From positions 1,568,932-1,632,931 of the forward strand of contig PTFA01000024.1 in the NCBI GenBank assembly GCA_003342895.1: 64,000 nucleotides of DNA, given 5' to 3'. The position numbers and the translations under genes were made by a program. Under the pieces are notes generated by a model. It saw nothing but the letters and a program-made list of their open reading frames with translations, was not told the DNA's origin and did not search any database. Positions 48,440 through 58,809 of the stretch are shown piece after piece; position 1 is the stretch's first letter; each line of letters opens with the position of its first letter. The DNA is from Casuarius casuarius (taxonomy: Eukaryota; Chordata; Aves; Casuariiformes; Casuariidae).

Positions 48440-51400
48440 AAAATTGTAATATATTATTACTTCCAAAAACCACCTGAATTTGGAGGTAAGATTGTGATTT
48501 TGAGATGTGCGCATTGTGGTGACCATGTAATTCAATGGGAAAGGAATTATTTGTGACATTTGTTAGTACATCCATTTTTTAGGAGGTATGGCTAACAAAG
48601 CGCTTGATCAGAAGTGGTTCAGGATGTTGTTGTAAACTCCAATAGAAGAGCAAGAAACTGTGCTTCAGGCAACTTCTTTCTTGGAAGACACCTTACTAAT
48701 ATTTCCTGGGGTAATCAAAAAATTGAAGTATTTAATGCACCTTAGCACATTATCAATTCATGTCAGTGGAATCTACTTTAGGATATGAGTATTCAGGTTG
48801 GAAGAAAGAAGGGGAATTGGTTTGCTGAGTGTAAGCTCTAACAGCAAAAGTTACTTGTTACATGAGGAATGACCGCCTGCCTGCTAAAGAGAAAACAAGA
48901 TCATCAAAACATACTGGACAAGCTGAAAATGCTAAGTAATAGGTAGGGAAAGGTTCTTCAGGAAAGAAGATGGCTTTTATTTTGGAGAGGATGACATGAA
49001 GGAGAGGGCTTCTCAATTTTTCCAAAATTCTCTTCCATAGCTATGCAGCATCTTTGGAGTTATGTCTGGTGGTTAGTTTTAGACAGTAGGTCCTCTAGGG
49101 ATAATATGTAGATTTGTGCATAAACTCAGGAAATAGCTGTTGCTATCTGATTTCTTTTGTCATCATGTTTGTAATCTCCATTTGAAATTTCACTATATTG
49201 CATGCAGTTCCAGCAGTATTTCCATACAGCAGTGATGGTCTGAAAATATGAGCAAGATACAGCTCACAGAAAGAACTCTGTCTCTTTGTATAACAGAATT
49301 GTTTTTTTTTTTTAAGAAGTTGCTTTTTTATTTACTTGGTATCCAGACTTCAAGGGGCACAGCAGAGCATCTGGCAACACAAATTGAATTCCAGAAATAA
49401 ATACATCAAATTGGCAAACTGTTCTCTATAAGAATATGAAAGCTGTAGAGAAAATTAAATTATAACAGTTGAATGCATATACAATTTGTTGATTAAATTC
49501 AAGAGTAGGAATTGACAATTAGAAGATAAAAACCCAAAGTTTAATCTCAAATATAGAGCCACAGCCCACACTATAATCTATGTACTATATATAATATAGC
49601 AATAATGGTTTTGAACTCTGCAGTCAAATAGCTTCTCTATTATGTAGAAATATGAAAGCACAATGAAGCAGCATGTGACTGTGTAGAGTTCAGGTCTGTA
49701 GAGCACTGCCTTGCATTGAAGAATTTAAAAAATAACATTAATTTGGAGGTACAAAGTTTCAACAGCAAGACTAGCTGTACAGCCCTCCAGACTTTCAGTC
49801 TCTATCTGAAATTTCATTCTGTGCAATTTATTTTAAGAGAAATAAAAATAAAATAAAAATAATGCTTTTTAAGGCTTTAAATATAGAAGGCTTATGTCAG
49901 ACAGAATATCTGAAGAAACAGAGTAATGGGTTGCATCAGCCTTCAAGACCCAAGGTGAGAAGAAAAACCATCCGTCCTGAGAGCTTGCTATTGACTTTGA
50001 GTAAATTGATTTTATACACTTTGACTAGGAAGGAAATGGGTTCACAAACAGATTTACACTGAAGTAGCCATATTTGCCGTAATTCACAGTTTTTCTCATT
50101 TCAGTCCACTTTTGGTGCTCTGACCATCTTAAGCTTCGCACAGTCAATTAAGCTAAAATGAAACCATAAGTGGCTCCCAAAATCAAATGAGAGCGTGTCT
50201 ATACAGACTCGCTCTGTTTTTTCTGCTTTAGTTAAAGATCAGTCTCCTAATGAAATCAGATTAAGAGTGTGCAAAGACAAGGCCTACACTTATTTCTCCC
50301 TTGCTCTTTTGCTTTGTTTTTAGTGAGGGAACACACCAGGCTCCTGCTTGGATTGGATATTTGCCTAAAATTATGAAAACTAATTTCCACTGGAAAAAAA
50401 AGGAATGTGTTTATAGTATTACTTCTGTAATCCCATTGCCCTGAAGATAGGATAATTTTTCCAGCAATTAAACGCGGGGAAGAGAAACCCAGCCTTGCCC
50501 ACGTTCTGGACTGTGGGTAGANGGCAGAGCTCAGGCACACCAGCAGCACCTTCAGGTGAGCCATTCCAGCCGCTGGGCTTTCTACTTGACAAAGTATCTA
50601 CTCTCCATTAACAGAATGACATCATAAATATAAGACACTCAATCATGGTATTTGACGGTGAAAAAGGAAATCAGTAGAGCGCCACAGACTGCTTCCCTTT
50701 CCTCCACCACAGTAACTTCAGGCAGCAAAGAAGATACCCTCTCAGCATTTTGGGGGAAGCAATGGGGAGCAGACAGAAGGGGCGCCAGGGCTGAGGCCTA
50801 ATTTGGAAATTTGGAAAAATCTAGGAAACTACACCATGAGGCTAATACACATGGAGATAGGTCACCCTAATACACTACTGCTGCTTGTGTTCGGTGAATT
50901 GAGTAAATATTCCAGCCAAGTGTCTGTCTTGTGGGAAGGATCTCATGGGGATCCTGCATGCTGCTGATCCCCCCGCCAGCACTGCTCGAAGAAGAGGGAG
51001 CAAGAACGGAGCAGCAAGTGTGTTGGCCAGCAGAGCGTAACAGCAGACACGGATCATAAGAACAACCATTTAAAAAGAACCCTACTAAATAAAATAGCTA
51101 TTTTCTTGTGAAATACTTAATTTAAACAAACAGCTCTGGGAGATAATCACAGTGGGGTGGGAGAACTAGGAAAAATCTGCCTAGAGCAAGGGAACTCTGA
51201 AGAAACACGCTGGTGCTTGCTACAGGGCCAAATCCAGGGAGGTGCCATGTGCAATAGCTCCTATTGACTTCAACATTTCATTCTGGAAAGTGAAGGTTAC
51301 ATTAAGATTTGGATTGGACATAAGAATTTAAACCCTCACTAACTGCTGCTTGCATTTGATAGCTCCTTTCCATCAGTATTTGATTTCTGTAGGATTCTTA

Positions 51401-51630
51401 ATAGTAGAGGGGAAAGACTGCCATATATGATAACAAAGAAGTATAGGAAACAAGGGCATGCTAGCTGAACACTGTATGTTTAATGCATTTCTTTTACCAA
51501 TACTGTATTTCATTTCAAGCTACACAACAAAAGCCATAGAATAATAAAACAAATTATAATAGACTGTTGGGTAGCACAGGGACCAGAACATAAAATAACT
51601 GGAGCGGCAAAGTAGGGTAAGAAATTCCAA
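48440..51630. other. Non-coding; possibly intronic
   Basis: AT-rich. T12 run near 49302, a (TAAAA)-type tract at about 49843-49862, and an unresolved base (N) at 50522. A plus-strand frame at 49862-50062 meets a donor-like CCAAG|GTGAGA near 49953, but no good acceptor precedes it. Confidence 0.5.
50522..50522. other. Unresolved base (N)
   Basis: A single ambiguous base. It falls inside a minus-strand open frame of no recognised function and shows that the sequence comes from a draft assembly. Confidence 0.99.
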
Positions 51631-51641
51631 AACACATTTAC

Positions 51642-51690
51642 CTTCTCTCTTGAGTAGGTAGCCATAAAATATACTTGTGATGTTTAACAT
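51642..51690 (-). CDS. Candidate first coding exon of the minus-strand chain
   Basis: The minus strand reads two in-frame stops (TAG TAG) directly before ATG at 51690, then 16 codons (MLNITSIFYGYLLKRE) and a single G before the donor AGAAG|GTAAAT. If real, this is a first coding exon with start context T at -3, which is weak. Its single trailing G fits the phase of the 67-nt candidate exon at 48432. The donor lacks the preferred G at +5. Evidence is limited to phase and splice consensus. Confidence 0.15.
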
Positions 51691-51928
51691 CTACTAACTA
51701 CTAACAAGTAGATGTCACTCCATGCTAGATGTGCAGTAAAGTGAGGAATATACTATCCTATCTCTCACAATACAGCATTTTAAGGAACTGCTTTGTCAAT
51801 GTTTTGGAGAAAGATTTTTAAGTCATTCTGTTCAGAAAACATTCTGCTTACCCATCATATTTTAAGTATCACTGTTCTCTCTCTCTTTCCTGAGACATTT
51901 TCATGAAAAGGTTCTGTTTTTTCCACAG

Positions 51929-51994
51929 CTCATCAGCTCCTCCAGGCTATGTCAACAACCTGCTGGAAACAGGAATGGGAAGGAGAAGAGATAT
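51929..51994 (+). CDS. Candidate 66-nt internal exon with strong splice sites
   Basis: The plus strand has a long pyrimidine tract from about 51872, then GGTTCTGTTTTTTCCACAG ending at 51928, and the donor ATAT|GTGAGT after 51994. All three frames are open over 66 nt. The most protein-like is SSAPPGYVNNLLETGMGRRR followed by D, entering in phase 1 and leaving in phase 2. It lies 240 bases from the candidate minus-strand first exon, in divergent orientation. I do not recognise the peptide, and no partner exon in matching phase was found nearby. Confidence 0.28.
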
Positions 51995-53157
51995 GTGAGT
52001 CATCAGAAGCCCATTTTTCTAAATCGTTTGTGTTTCTTCACTCCACCCTATTGTATCTTCCCAATTCTGCTTCATCCAGGGCTCCACTTATCTAAGCTTT
52101 CTGAACAGTAATTCTTGTGTGTATGATTAATTAATTTCTTGTTTTCTACTTAGTAAAACACTTTTTTTAATTAGGAGATTATATTTGTAATCCCAAACCC
52201 CTGCCTTTCCTCCTTCAAGAAAGTAAGGATGTGAAAAGGAAACAGAAACATAAACTCCAGGTCAAGAAACTTATTGGAGAACTACAGTTAAATATGCTGT
52301 CTGCACCCTACCTATGTAGCTTCAAAGGTAAAAACTTCAAAACCACAGGCTCTGCTCCAGAAGGAAGGGATTGGCATTTACAAAAAGCTAAATATTAACT
52401 GTATTTTTTGTGCTACTTATAGACACACACAGTCTTTTTAAAAACTGGGCTTTGCTATCAGGCACAGTATCATTGAAAAAGTGAGATTTTTCCAAAACAC
52501 AGTGAAGGCTCTGCTGAAAAAGTTGTTGCTTGTACATGGTAGAAGACCGAGAAGACAATATAGTGGGGGGAGAAAATTCTTAAAATATAATAGGAACACC
52601 AAGAACTTTGATTTCTCTCATGGTCTAGTTTCCTCCTGTGACATGCTGAGCATTCTCTACTCCTGAAGTACAGCAAACAGTAGGTTTACCAAAAAAAAAA
52701 CATTCAGGATTACTACAGCAGTTTCTGATTTGGGGTCAAACTTAGCAAAATCTTTCAATGAAAAGAAAAAAGAATCTGGAACACGCCCAATATTTGACTA
52801 TGGAAAACATTCAGGTTTCCGTGTGCAAAAGAACTTTTCATTTAGAAATTAGACTACATTTCCATATTCTTATAGACTACAAGAAAACTATCCCTGTTTG
52901 CTTAAGTTCAAGTAATACTTTTCAAGATAAATAAATGAAATTCTCTTTACTTTGATTTCATTTATTTTTTAAGATAATCATTTTGGGTGTGCTTAAAATG
53001 TTTTCCTTTCTCCAGTGCTTGAATGTGGTAGCTGCATCCTCAAGTCTATTGCTGGCATAACCCTATATAACAGCTATTTCAGGAGACTTAAGGAAAATGT
53101 CTGATTTTTTTTCTCCCTCGGGAAAAAGGAAAAAATGTGATTCATGACAAATAATTA
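51995..53157. other. Non-coding; no gene seen
   Basis: AT-rich sequence with short frames and no recognisable features. Confidence 0.55.
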
Positions 53158-53830
53158 ATGCTCTTTCACCAAGATGGAGCCAGACATGGCTGCAGTGCAC
53201 CCTGCACACTATGGTCCACAAGTACCAGCAGCACCACTGGCAGATCCTATGTCAGGAGCTGCTGCTGTTGCCACTGTGGTCCTGCATTTGGAGATGGTTG
53301 GGAGCTGCGCCTGCTGCTGTTGCTGTTTTCTAACACAGAGGCACCACGTCGATGGGGTAACACCACGGGTGGTACTCCCACTTTTTCCTTAAGACACCAG
53401 AGCAGGAGCAATGTGACATAGGGACCTTGAGGAATATGTCTCAATTTGATGGGACCCCACAGACTAAGGAAAACTGAGGGCTGAGGAAGGAAGACTGGGC
53501 AATGGGACCTCTGGAGAGGTTGTGGGGTGGTCACAGAAATGGCATGGGGTCTAAGAAGTTGCAAGCTCTGTGTGAGCCACCCAGAAAGACATGTATTGCT
53601 GTTGCTGCCACCATTAGTGGTACTCAAACAAATTAAATTAGTGTAGTTTCTACCACCCTATTATCCATGCAGTAATGGCTGTATTGTGCTGAAATGGCAC
53701 ATTACAGTGCCACTGAAGTGTTGTAATGGTACTTTAGCAGGCCATCAGCCTTGGCTTTACAGGATTTGGTAGCAGGACCGATTTTGTGACTATGTTGATG
53801 TTACTCTGGCACACACTGGTACTACAGCTG
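53158..53830. other. CTG/CAG-rich block next to the CR1 element
   Basis: This block is richer in G and C, with imperfect (CTG)n at 53258-53330 (GCTGCTGCTGTTGCC, CTGCTGCTGTTGCTG). Open frames exist on both strands: 126 codons minus (53247-53627) and 87 and 72 codons plus. Repetitive CAGCAGCACCACTGG-like words suggest low-complexity or decayed repeat sequence. No protein family or transposon ends were recognised. It ends about 175 bases before the CR1 copy. Confidence 0.35.
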
Positions 53831-54006
53831 GGGAACAGTAGGAAACTTTCTCAAATATTTAGAAATATGTTCTGCCTTCCTGAGAGCTAGCCCCATGAGA
53901 AGCAAGAAGTCGTCTTATGAAGTGCTAAGGAAGAAAGGATGCACAGCAATTTCCTGCTTAATCCTTCCCTTTTTGGTGTGTGGAGGTGGGGGGTAAGAGG
54001 GTAAGG

Positions 54007-54559
54007 GTGGAGGGAGGTGATCCTTCCCCTTCACTCAGTGCTGCTGAGATCACATCTGGAGTGTTGTGCCCAGTACTAGGCTCCCCAGTACAAGAGAGAC
54101 ATGGACAAACTGGAGCAAATCCAGTGAAGGGCCATGAAGATGATTATGGGTTGGAGCATCTGTCATACGAGAAGAGGATGAGAGAGCTGGGACTGTTCAG
54201 CCTTGAGAAGACTCATGGAGGTCTTATCAATGTGTGTAATACCTGGTGGGAGGGAGTAAAGATAGAGGCAGACTCTCCTCAGGGATATCCAGTAGAAAGA
54301 CAAGAAGCGATGGGCACAAACTGAAATAAAGCAAATTCCATTTAAACATAAAAAAACTTTTTTACTGTAGAGGTAATTGAACACTGGAACAGGGTGTCCA
54401 GAGAGATTGTGGGGTTTACGTCCTCGGACATATTTAAAACCCAACTGGACAATGTCCTGAGCAACCTGCTCTAGTTGACCCTGCTCTGAGCGGGGGCAGG
54501 GAGCAGGCAATCTCCAGAGGTCCCTTCCAACCTCTACTATTGCATGATTCTGTGATTCT
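54007..54559 (+). mobile_element. CR1 LINE retrotransposon, 5'-truncated 3' end
   Basis: This is the 3' end of a chicken-repeat-1 (CR1) non-LTR retrotransposon in sense orientation. It closes with two near-identical octamers (ATGATTCT, GTGATTCT) at 54544-54559, the hallmark 3' terminus that CR1 uses instead of a poly(A) tail. Just before lie the usual phrases TCCAGAGGTCCCTTCCAACC (54513 on) and a segment about gained or lost 'gagcaacctgctctagttga'-type sequence. Around 54151-54210 one frame still reads a CR1-like stretch, [20 protein letters not shown], but stops and indels break it on both sides, so it is a fossil. The 5' edge near 54007 (a GGAGGGAGGTGAT-like start) is approximate. The element lacks the reverse transcriptase and endonuclease regions, as is typical of CR1 copies. 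Open frames on either strand here are shadows of the repeat. Confidence 0.93.
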
Positions 54560-55210
54560 CAAGTCCTGGGCAGTAAAAACCTTCCTTCCACCAGAAAGTT
54601 ATACTCATTTATAGTTCAAGTCACGTTCATTCATAACACATCACACTTGTGTTTTTTCTTTCTCGTAGATTTATCAACATCATTCCAATGTAGTTGGGTT
54701 TATCCTGCAACAGGGACAGGTAAAGCTAGAGATAGAGAGTCTCTGATCAAAGGAAGTCAGGACAGAACCAAGACTCGGTAGTAAAGGAACAGGTTGCAGC
54801 ACAGCTAACAGCTGTTTGCTGACAGCTGGCTAAATAATTGCTGACATTTGAAAGGAAATTCCATAGCCAATTTCCCAAATAAACCTGGGAGTCTCAAGGT
54901 TGACCCATTGCCAGAGAGACATGTGAGGGTTTTTAAATGTATACATATCAAAAGATCTTAAGGCAGTTTTTAAGCTTCTCATAAAAAACATCATCTAGCA
55001 ATCTGTAACCATCTGCTAAATTCTGAAATGCTTCGAAACAGTGATTTTATAGCAGGCGAATATAGCAAAATAAGTAAATAAATAAAGCCGTTACAAATGG
55101 TCGAGAAGGCAACTCAAAACATCTAAGATGGGAACCTGGAGAATGTGAAATATTTGTCTGAAAGCTGCCACACAATACTGTGTTCTAAGGACTGTCACAC
55201 AAAAAAGTGT
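54560..55210. other. Non-coding; no gene seen
   Basis: Sequence directly after the CR1 end. No target-site duplication is evident by eye, as is usual for CR1. Nothing else is recognisable. Confidence 0.6.
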
Positions 55211-55215
55211 CTGAG

Positions 55216-55520
55216 CAGATCCCTATCTTGTTCCTCACCTCTTCCCATCGACTTGCTGGAAGGACTGGGGACAACCAAAAGTTTACTTCTTGCCACGTCT
55301 GTACTTGTTATCTTCCCTCTCTCCCACATTCATCCTCTTTCCTTGTCAAAAGTTTTCCTCCTCTAAGTGTTACCAGAAAAGTATTTCCATTTACTCTCTG
55401 GGCCAACATCTTCTAAAGTCTCTTCTCATTATCACTTTTCTCCTTTCTTCTCTTCCCTCTACTCCTATTTACTCACTAGTCTGGGCTCTTCCTTCCTCTC
55501 ATTCTCTGTTGTAACCATTG
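55216..55520 (+). other. Polypyrimidine-biased tract (about 300 bases)
   Basis: The plus strand is dominated by C and T (TCTTCCCTCTCTCCC, TCTCCTTTCTTCTCTTCCC, TTCCTTCCTCTC). Four plus-strand frames of about 70 codons are open in staggered phases simply because purine-containing stop codons are rare. Long mirror-like homopyrimidine DNA can form triplexes. Confidence 0.75.
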
Positions 55521-58480
55521 CCAGGTTTTCACAGTATTTCACTCTAAAGATGCACCCAGACTTGTCATACTGGGAACCGACCTGCTAAACACCCCAAGAC
55601 GCTCTGATCTGTGACTTGTTATCCAGCTGCTTTGTCGTGAGGGAGCACAGCAATTCTGACAAAGCCAAGCAGATGTGCAGCCTTGCAGGGTGGCATCAGG
55701 GAGCGCTGCGGCATTTGCTTGTTGTGTGACTCTGAAGAGCAGTGCGTAGGCATCAGTGAAATGCCTGTGTATACCCCAGGTAACCCCACACATAACACTC
55801 TCATGCATTAAGAACGAACTCGGACAAACAGGTGCTAGTGGGTTTTATGGAAGCCCCAGAGTCAGTGGAGTGCTCTTTAATTCATACAAGCTCTTTGAAA
55901 ATCCCATGAAACGCCTGTCTCTATTTTTGAGTCTGGTCACTGTTGCCCTTTCAGGAGAAGATGCTCGGTTGCTAACTTCCTTAAAGACTTTGCCTGCATG
56001 AAGTAGCAGGGCTGGTAGCTAATGACCTAAGAAGTGAACGGGACATTGTTCAGAAGCACTTGGAGCAATAGCACCTACTGGCTAAATACAAGAGCCGTAG
56101 TAAAATACCTTCACAGAAAGCTTTCCCAGACGGAGATAAATACTGAGATCGAGGCTCCAAGAGGGAAGAATGACAAGTAAGGCGGTGGGAAGGAAAGTAG
56201 GGGGAAAAGAAAAGGCGATCGATAGAAAAAAAGATGTATCCATGGTCTCCAAAACTTTCTATGGTAAAACTAGAAAGCAAGGTGAATTTGACTCTCATTT
56301 AAACTTGACGTAAAGGAGATGTCCCCAGGGTGTTATTTGGGACCAGGTACCCTACGGGGGGGGGGGGGGGGCATCAACTGTTATTTTATCCTGTCAGGCA
56401 AGGAAGTTGTCAGCTCCTTGATTAACTCCTGTGGAAAAGTCTGAAGCCAAAAAGCAGAGAAGGTACCCTGCACAGGAGGAATTAGCTGCAGGGAAAAAAA
56501 TCCAGAGAAACAATATGTGTTTCATGCAAATAATCTCTGAACTCAATAATAAAAAGGGGAAGTGTAGGAAAAACAACACGGCAAAGCCATGGAATTAGTT
56601 CCCAACACTGTTTTTTGAGCATTTATTTACATTTTGAAAGATTCTTTAACATACTGATACAGACTAAAGCTAGCGATGCATCACTACAGAGGAAAGGAGT
56701 TAATACAGTCTTGTGGTTAGAGCAGGTGAGTTGAGTCTCATTTCTCCCTGGCTCTCCCTGTGGCTTCTCATGAGATACTTGGCAGATAAGTCATTTAGCC
56801 TCTCAGTAGTTCAGGTTCTTTATCTATGAACGGAGGAGATGTATTTGATAAAGACCACAGTGTAAGCGCTCAGTATTACCATTATCAACCTTTAGATTTA
56901 GCGGCTTTGAAAGCTACAGATGCTGGACAATAAGCTCAAAGCACAACTCTACGACTGTCTAAAAACCTCATTACTCTGTGCAAAAGCCACAGATAGTTCT
57001 CTGAAGGGCATTAATACCGCGACATTTTTAGAGATGCACAGCACACTGCCTTGGTACAGCCACATGCCCCCTCAGGCATTTGCTGAGTCACGATAGAACT
57101 AATTACAATATTTTGAAATCACAAAACAACACGCAATGCTCACTTTACCTTACTCTCTTAAGCCACATTACAAAGGAATGGCACATTTTCTTTCCATTGA
57201 GACTTCTGATGTATTAGTCATAGATTAATACTTAAAACTAATCAGTCTCGTTTCTGCACCTCATTTAAATCTGAAATATTCTCAAAGCCATAACTAGTGG
57301 CTGCAGCAGTACCAATGACGGATATTTATTATTTTTGGAATGAAATAAATGAGCTGCTAACCATGAAACTAATGACCCTACATTCCTAAATCAGGCAAAA
57401 TACTCACTGAGACAAGATGAAAAAAGCTTAAGGGCTTTGCTTCCCTGAGAAACAAGGGATCAGGCCCACTGAAAACATACTCAAATGTGAGCTAGCTACA
57501 GCTGCCACTGCGTAAAGAACAAAAGGATAACAGTCAATGTCAATTAAATTAAAAGTCAACTGATTTAAGGCTAAGCAATTGATTAGAGGAACAGTGCAGA
57601 GGACTTGAAAGCAAAAATTCCCCACTCTGCCAGTGTGATTCGCAGCTCCTGAAATTCCTCACGCGTGCACCTGCTGATTATAATTGGAGCTTTTCGTGTA
57701 TAGGGATACATGAACATTCGAGCTGGCTTTGCTTTGTGTGGCTCTAAGATTTCTTCACTAAAGTATGCTGAACATTGCTTTTATACGCAGCTTAGAATAA
57801 AGCGAAGGTGGAACAAAGAGCTGAAAAGAAAGAGTAAAAATTGAAAGGTCTAGAAGCACCAGAGACCAGGTCTTGCTCCACGTGCAGTCATCAAAAAGCT
57901 TCTCCTCGTCTCACTAAAATTGGATCAAGGCCAAGGACTGGCTGAGCACAAAGGACTTTCCTACTTGAGGTGTTTTCACAATAGACTGCTTCTGTTTGTC
58001 ATCTAAACCATTTCTCAGCCATAGCTCGGACCTCAGATTTCCAATGAATCTTAAAGTCTCTATCGCAATGGAGGATGAATCTCTCTATGCTTTCTTCCCG
58101 GAGTGGCACGGCATGCAGTCAGCCTGCGGGCGTCCTGCAGAAGCAAAGGAAGCACTTGAGCAAGTCAAGTCTGTGGCCAATCCCAGAGATCACGATGCCC
58201 TCTTATAAGGCTGAAATCTACCCTAATAAAACTGGACGGCACTTGTGAGAATTGGTTTCATCCAGGACACCGTGGATGCTGGAACAGCCACGCTTTCCTG
58301 AAACAATAAGCACATTCTGGATATTGTTTAAAACTACCTTCTTATTCTGGTTTTAAGTACGTGCTTATTAAGTTATTAAGTACATTCTTAAATTTGAAGG
58401 GCAGCAGGCCCTGGGCACATGCTTACAACTAAGCGCTTGCTAATGCACTTTGCTCTGAGTCCCCATAAAGCAACTAACAA
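55521..58480. other. Non-coding; no gene seen
   Basis: Contains the G16 run at 56356 and short frames. A minus-strand pair (acceptors TATGTTTTCAG and TTGTTTCTCAG near 57450-57475, donor TCTCA|GTGAGT near 57408) encloses 36-60 nt of open sequence. It is too short to weigh. The stretch near 57660-57700 (CACGCGTGCACCTG, ATTATAATTGG) carries E-box- and homeodomain-like words. Confidence 0.5.
56356..56371. repeat. Mononucleotide G16 run
   Basis: Sixteen consecutive G. G-runs of this length are rare in vertebrate DNA, are G-quadruplex prone, and are often mis-sized by sequencing. Confidence 0.95.
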
Positions 58481-58483
58481 ATC

Positions 58484-58792
58484 TCAGCCTAAGATATTCC
58501 TGTGCTCATTCTTCCTACGGTTTCTCTGAGCAGACTCTTTCCATTTTCTAAACCGGAGCCCTGTCACATCCAGGAGGCTGAAATGAAGGGCTAAACCTCC
58601 CCGGACAGCATGACAGCACACCACATGCCATCTCAGCCCTTCAACTGAGCAGGAGGGTTTCCAGCAGAAGCTATGACACAGCACGAATATTATGATTACA
58701 AGCACGGTAAATAACAGAGTTAAGATTATCTGAGCAAGATGGTATGCAATAGAGAAAATAGAGAACCACCACAATACTCCTATCATCCTCAT
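58484..58792 (-). CDS. Open frame (102 codons) with a predicted membrane segment
   Basis: The minus-strand frame begins MRMIGVLWWFSIFSIAYHLA and continues through IILTLLFTVLVIIIFVLCHS, a long hydrophobic region at about residues 4-42. A cysteine-containing stretch (FCWKPSCSVEG, then VVCCHAVRGG) and a basic tail (WKESAQRNRRKNEHRN) follow. This N-terminal membrane helix plus basic cytoplasmic tail is the layout of small integral membrane proteins. The start context is weak (C at -3), no promoter or polyadenylation site was matched, and T/A-rich DNA makes hydrophobic frames by chance. The family was not recognised. Confidence 0.15.
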   Translation of the reverse strand: MRMIGVLWWFSIFSIAYHLAQIILTLLFTVLVIIIFVLCHSFCWKPSCSVEGLRWHVVCCHAVRGGLALHFSLLDVTGLRFRKWKESAQRNRRKNEHRNILG

Positions 58793-58809
58793 TTGCTAAT
58801 GTAATGCTA

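Noticed and set aside
53980..54510. Open frames of 114 (plus) and 115 (minus) codons
   Set aside because: They lie mostly within the CR1 copy and are explained by its decayed reading frame and its complement.
55145..55588. Four staggered plus-strand frames of 69-74 codons
   Set aside because: Pyrimidine bias removes stop codons from all phases; no motif supports coding.
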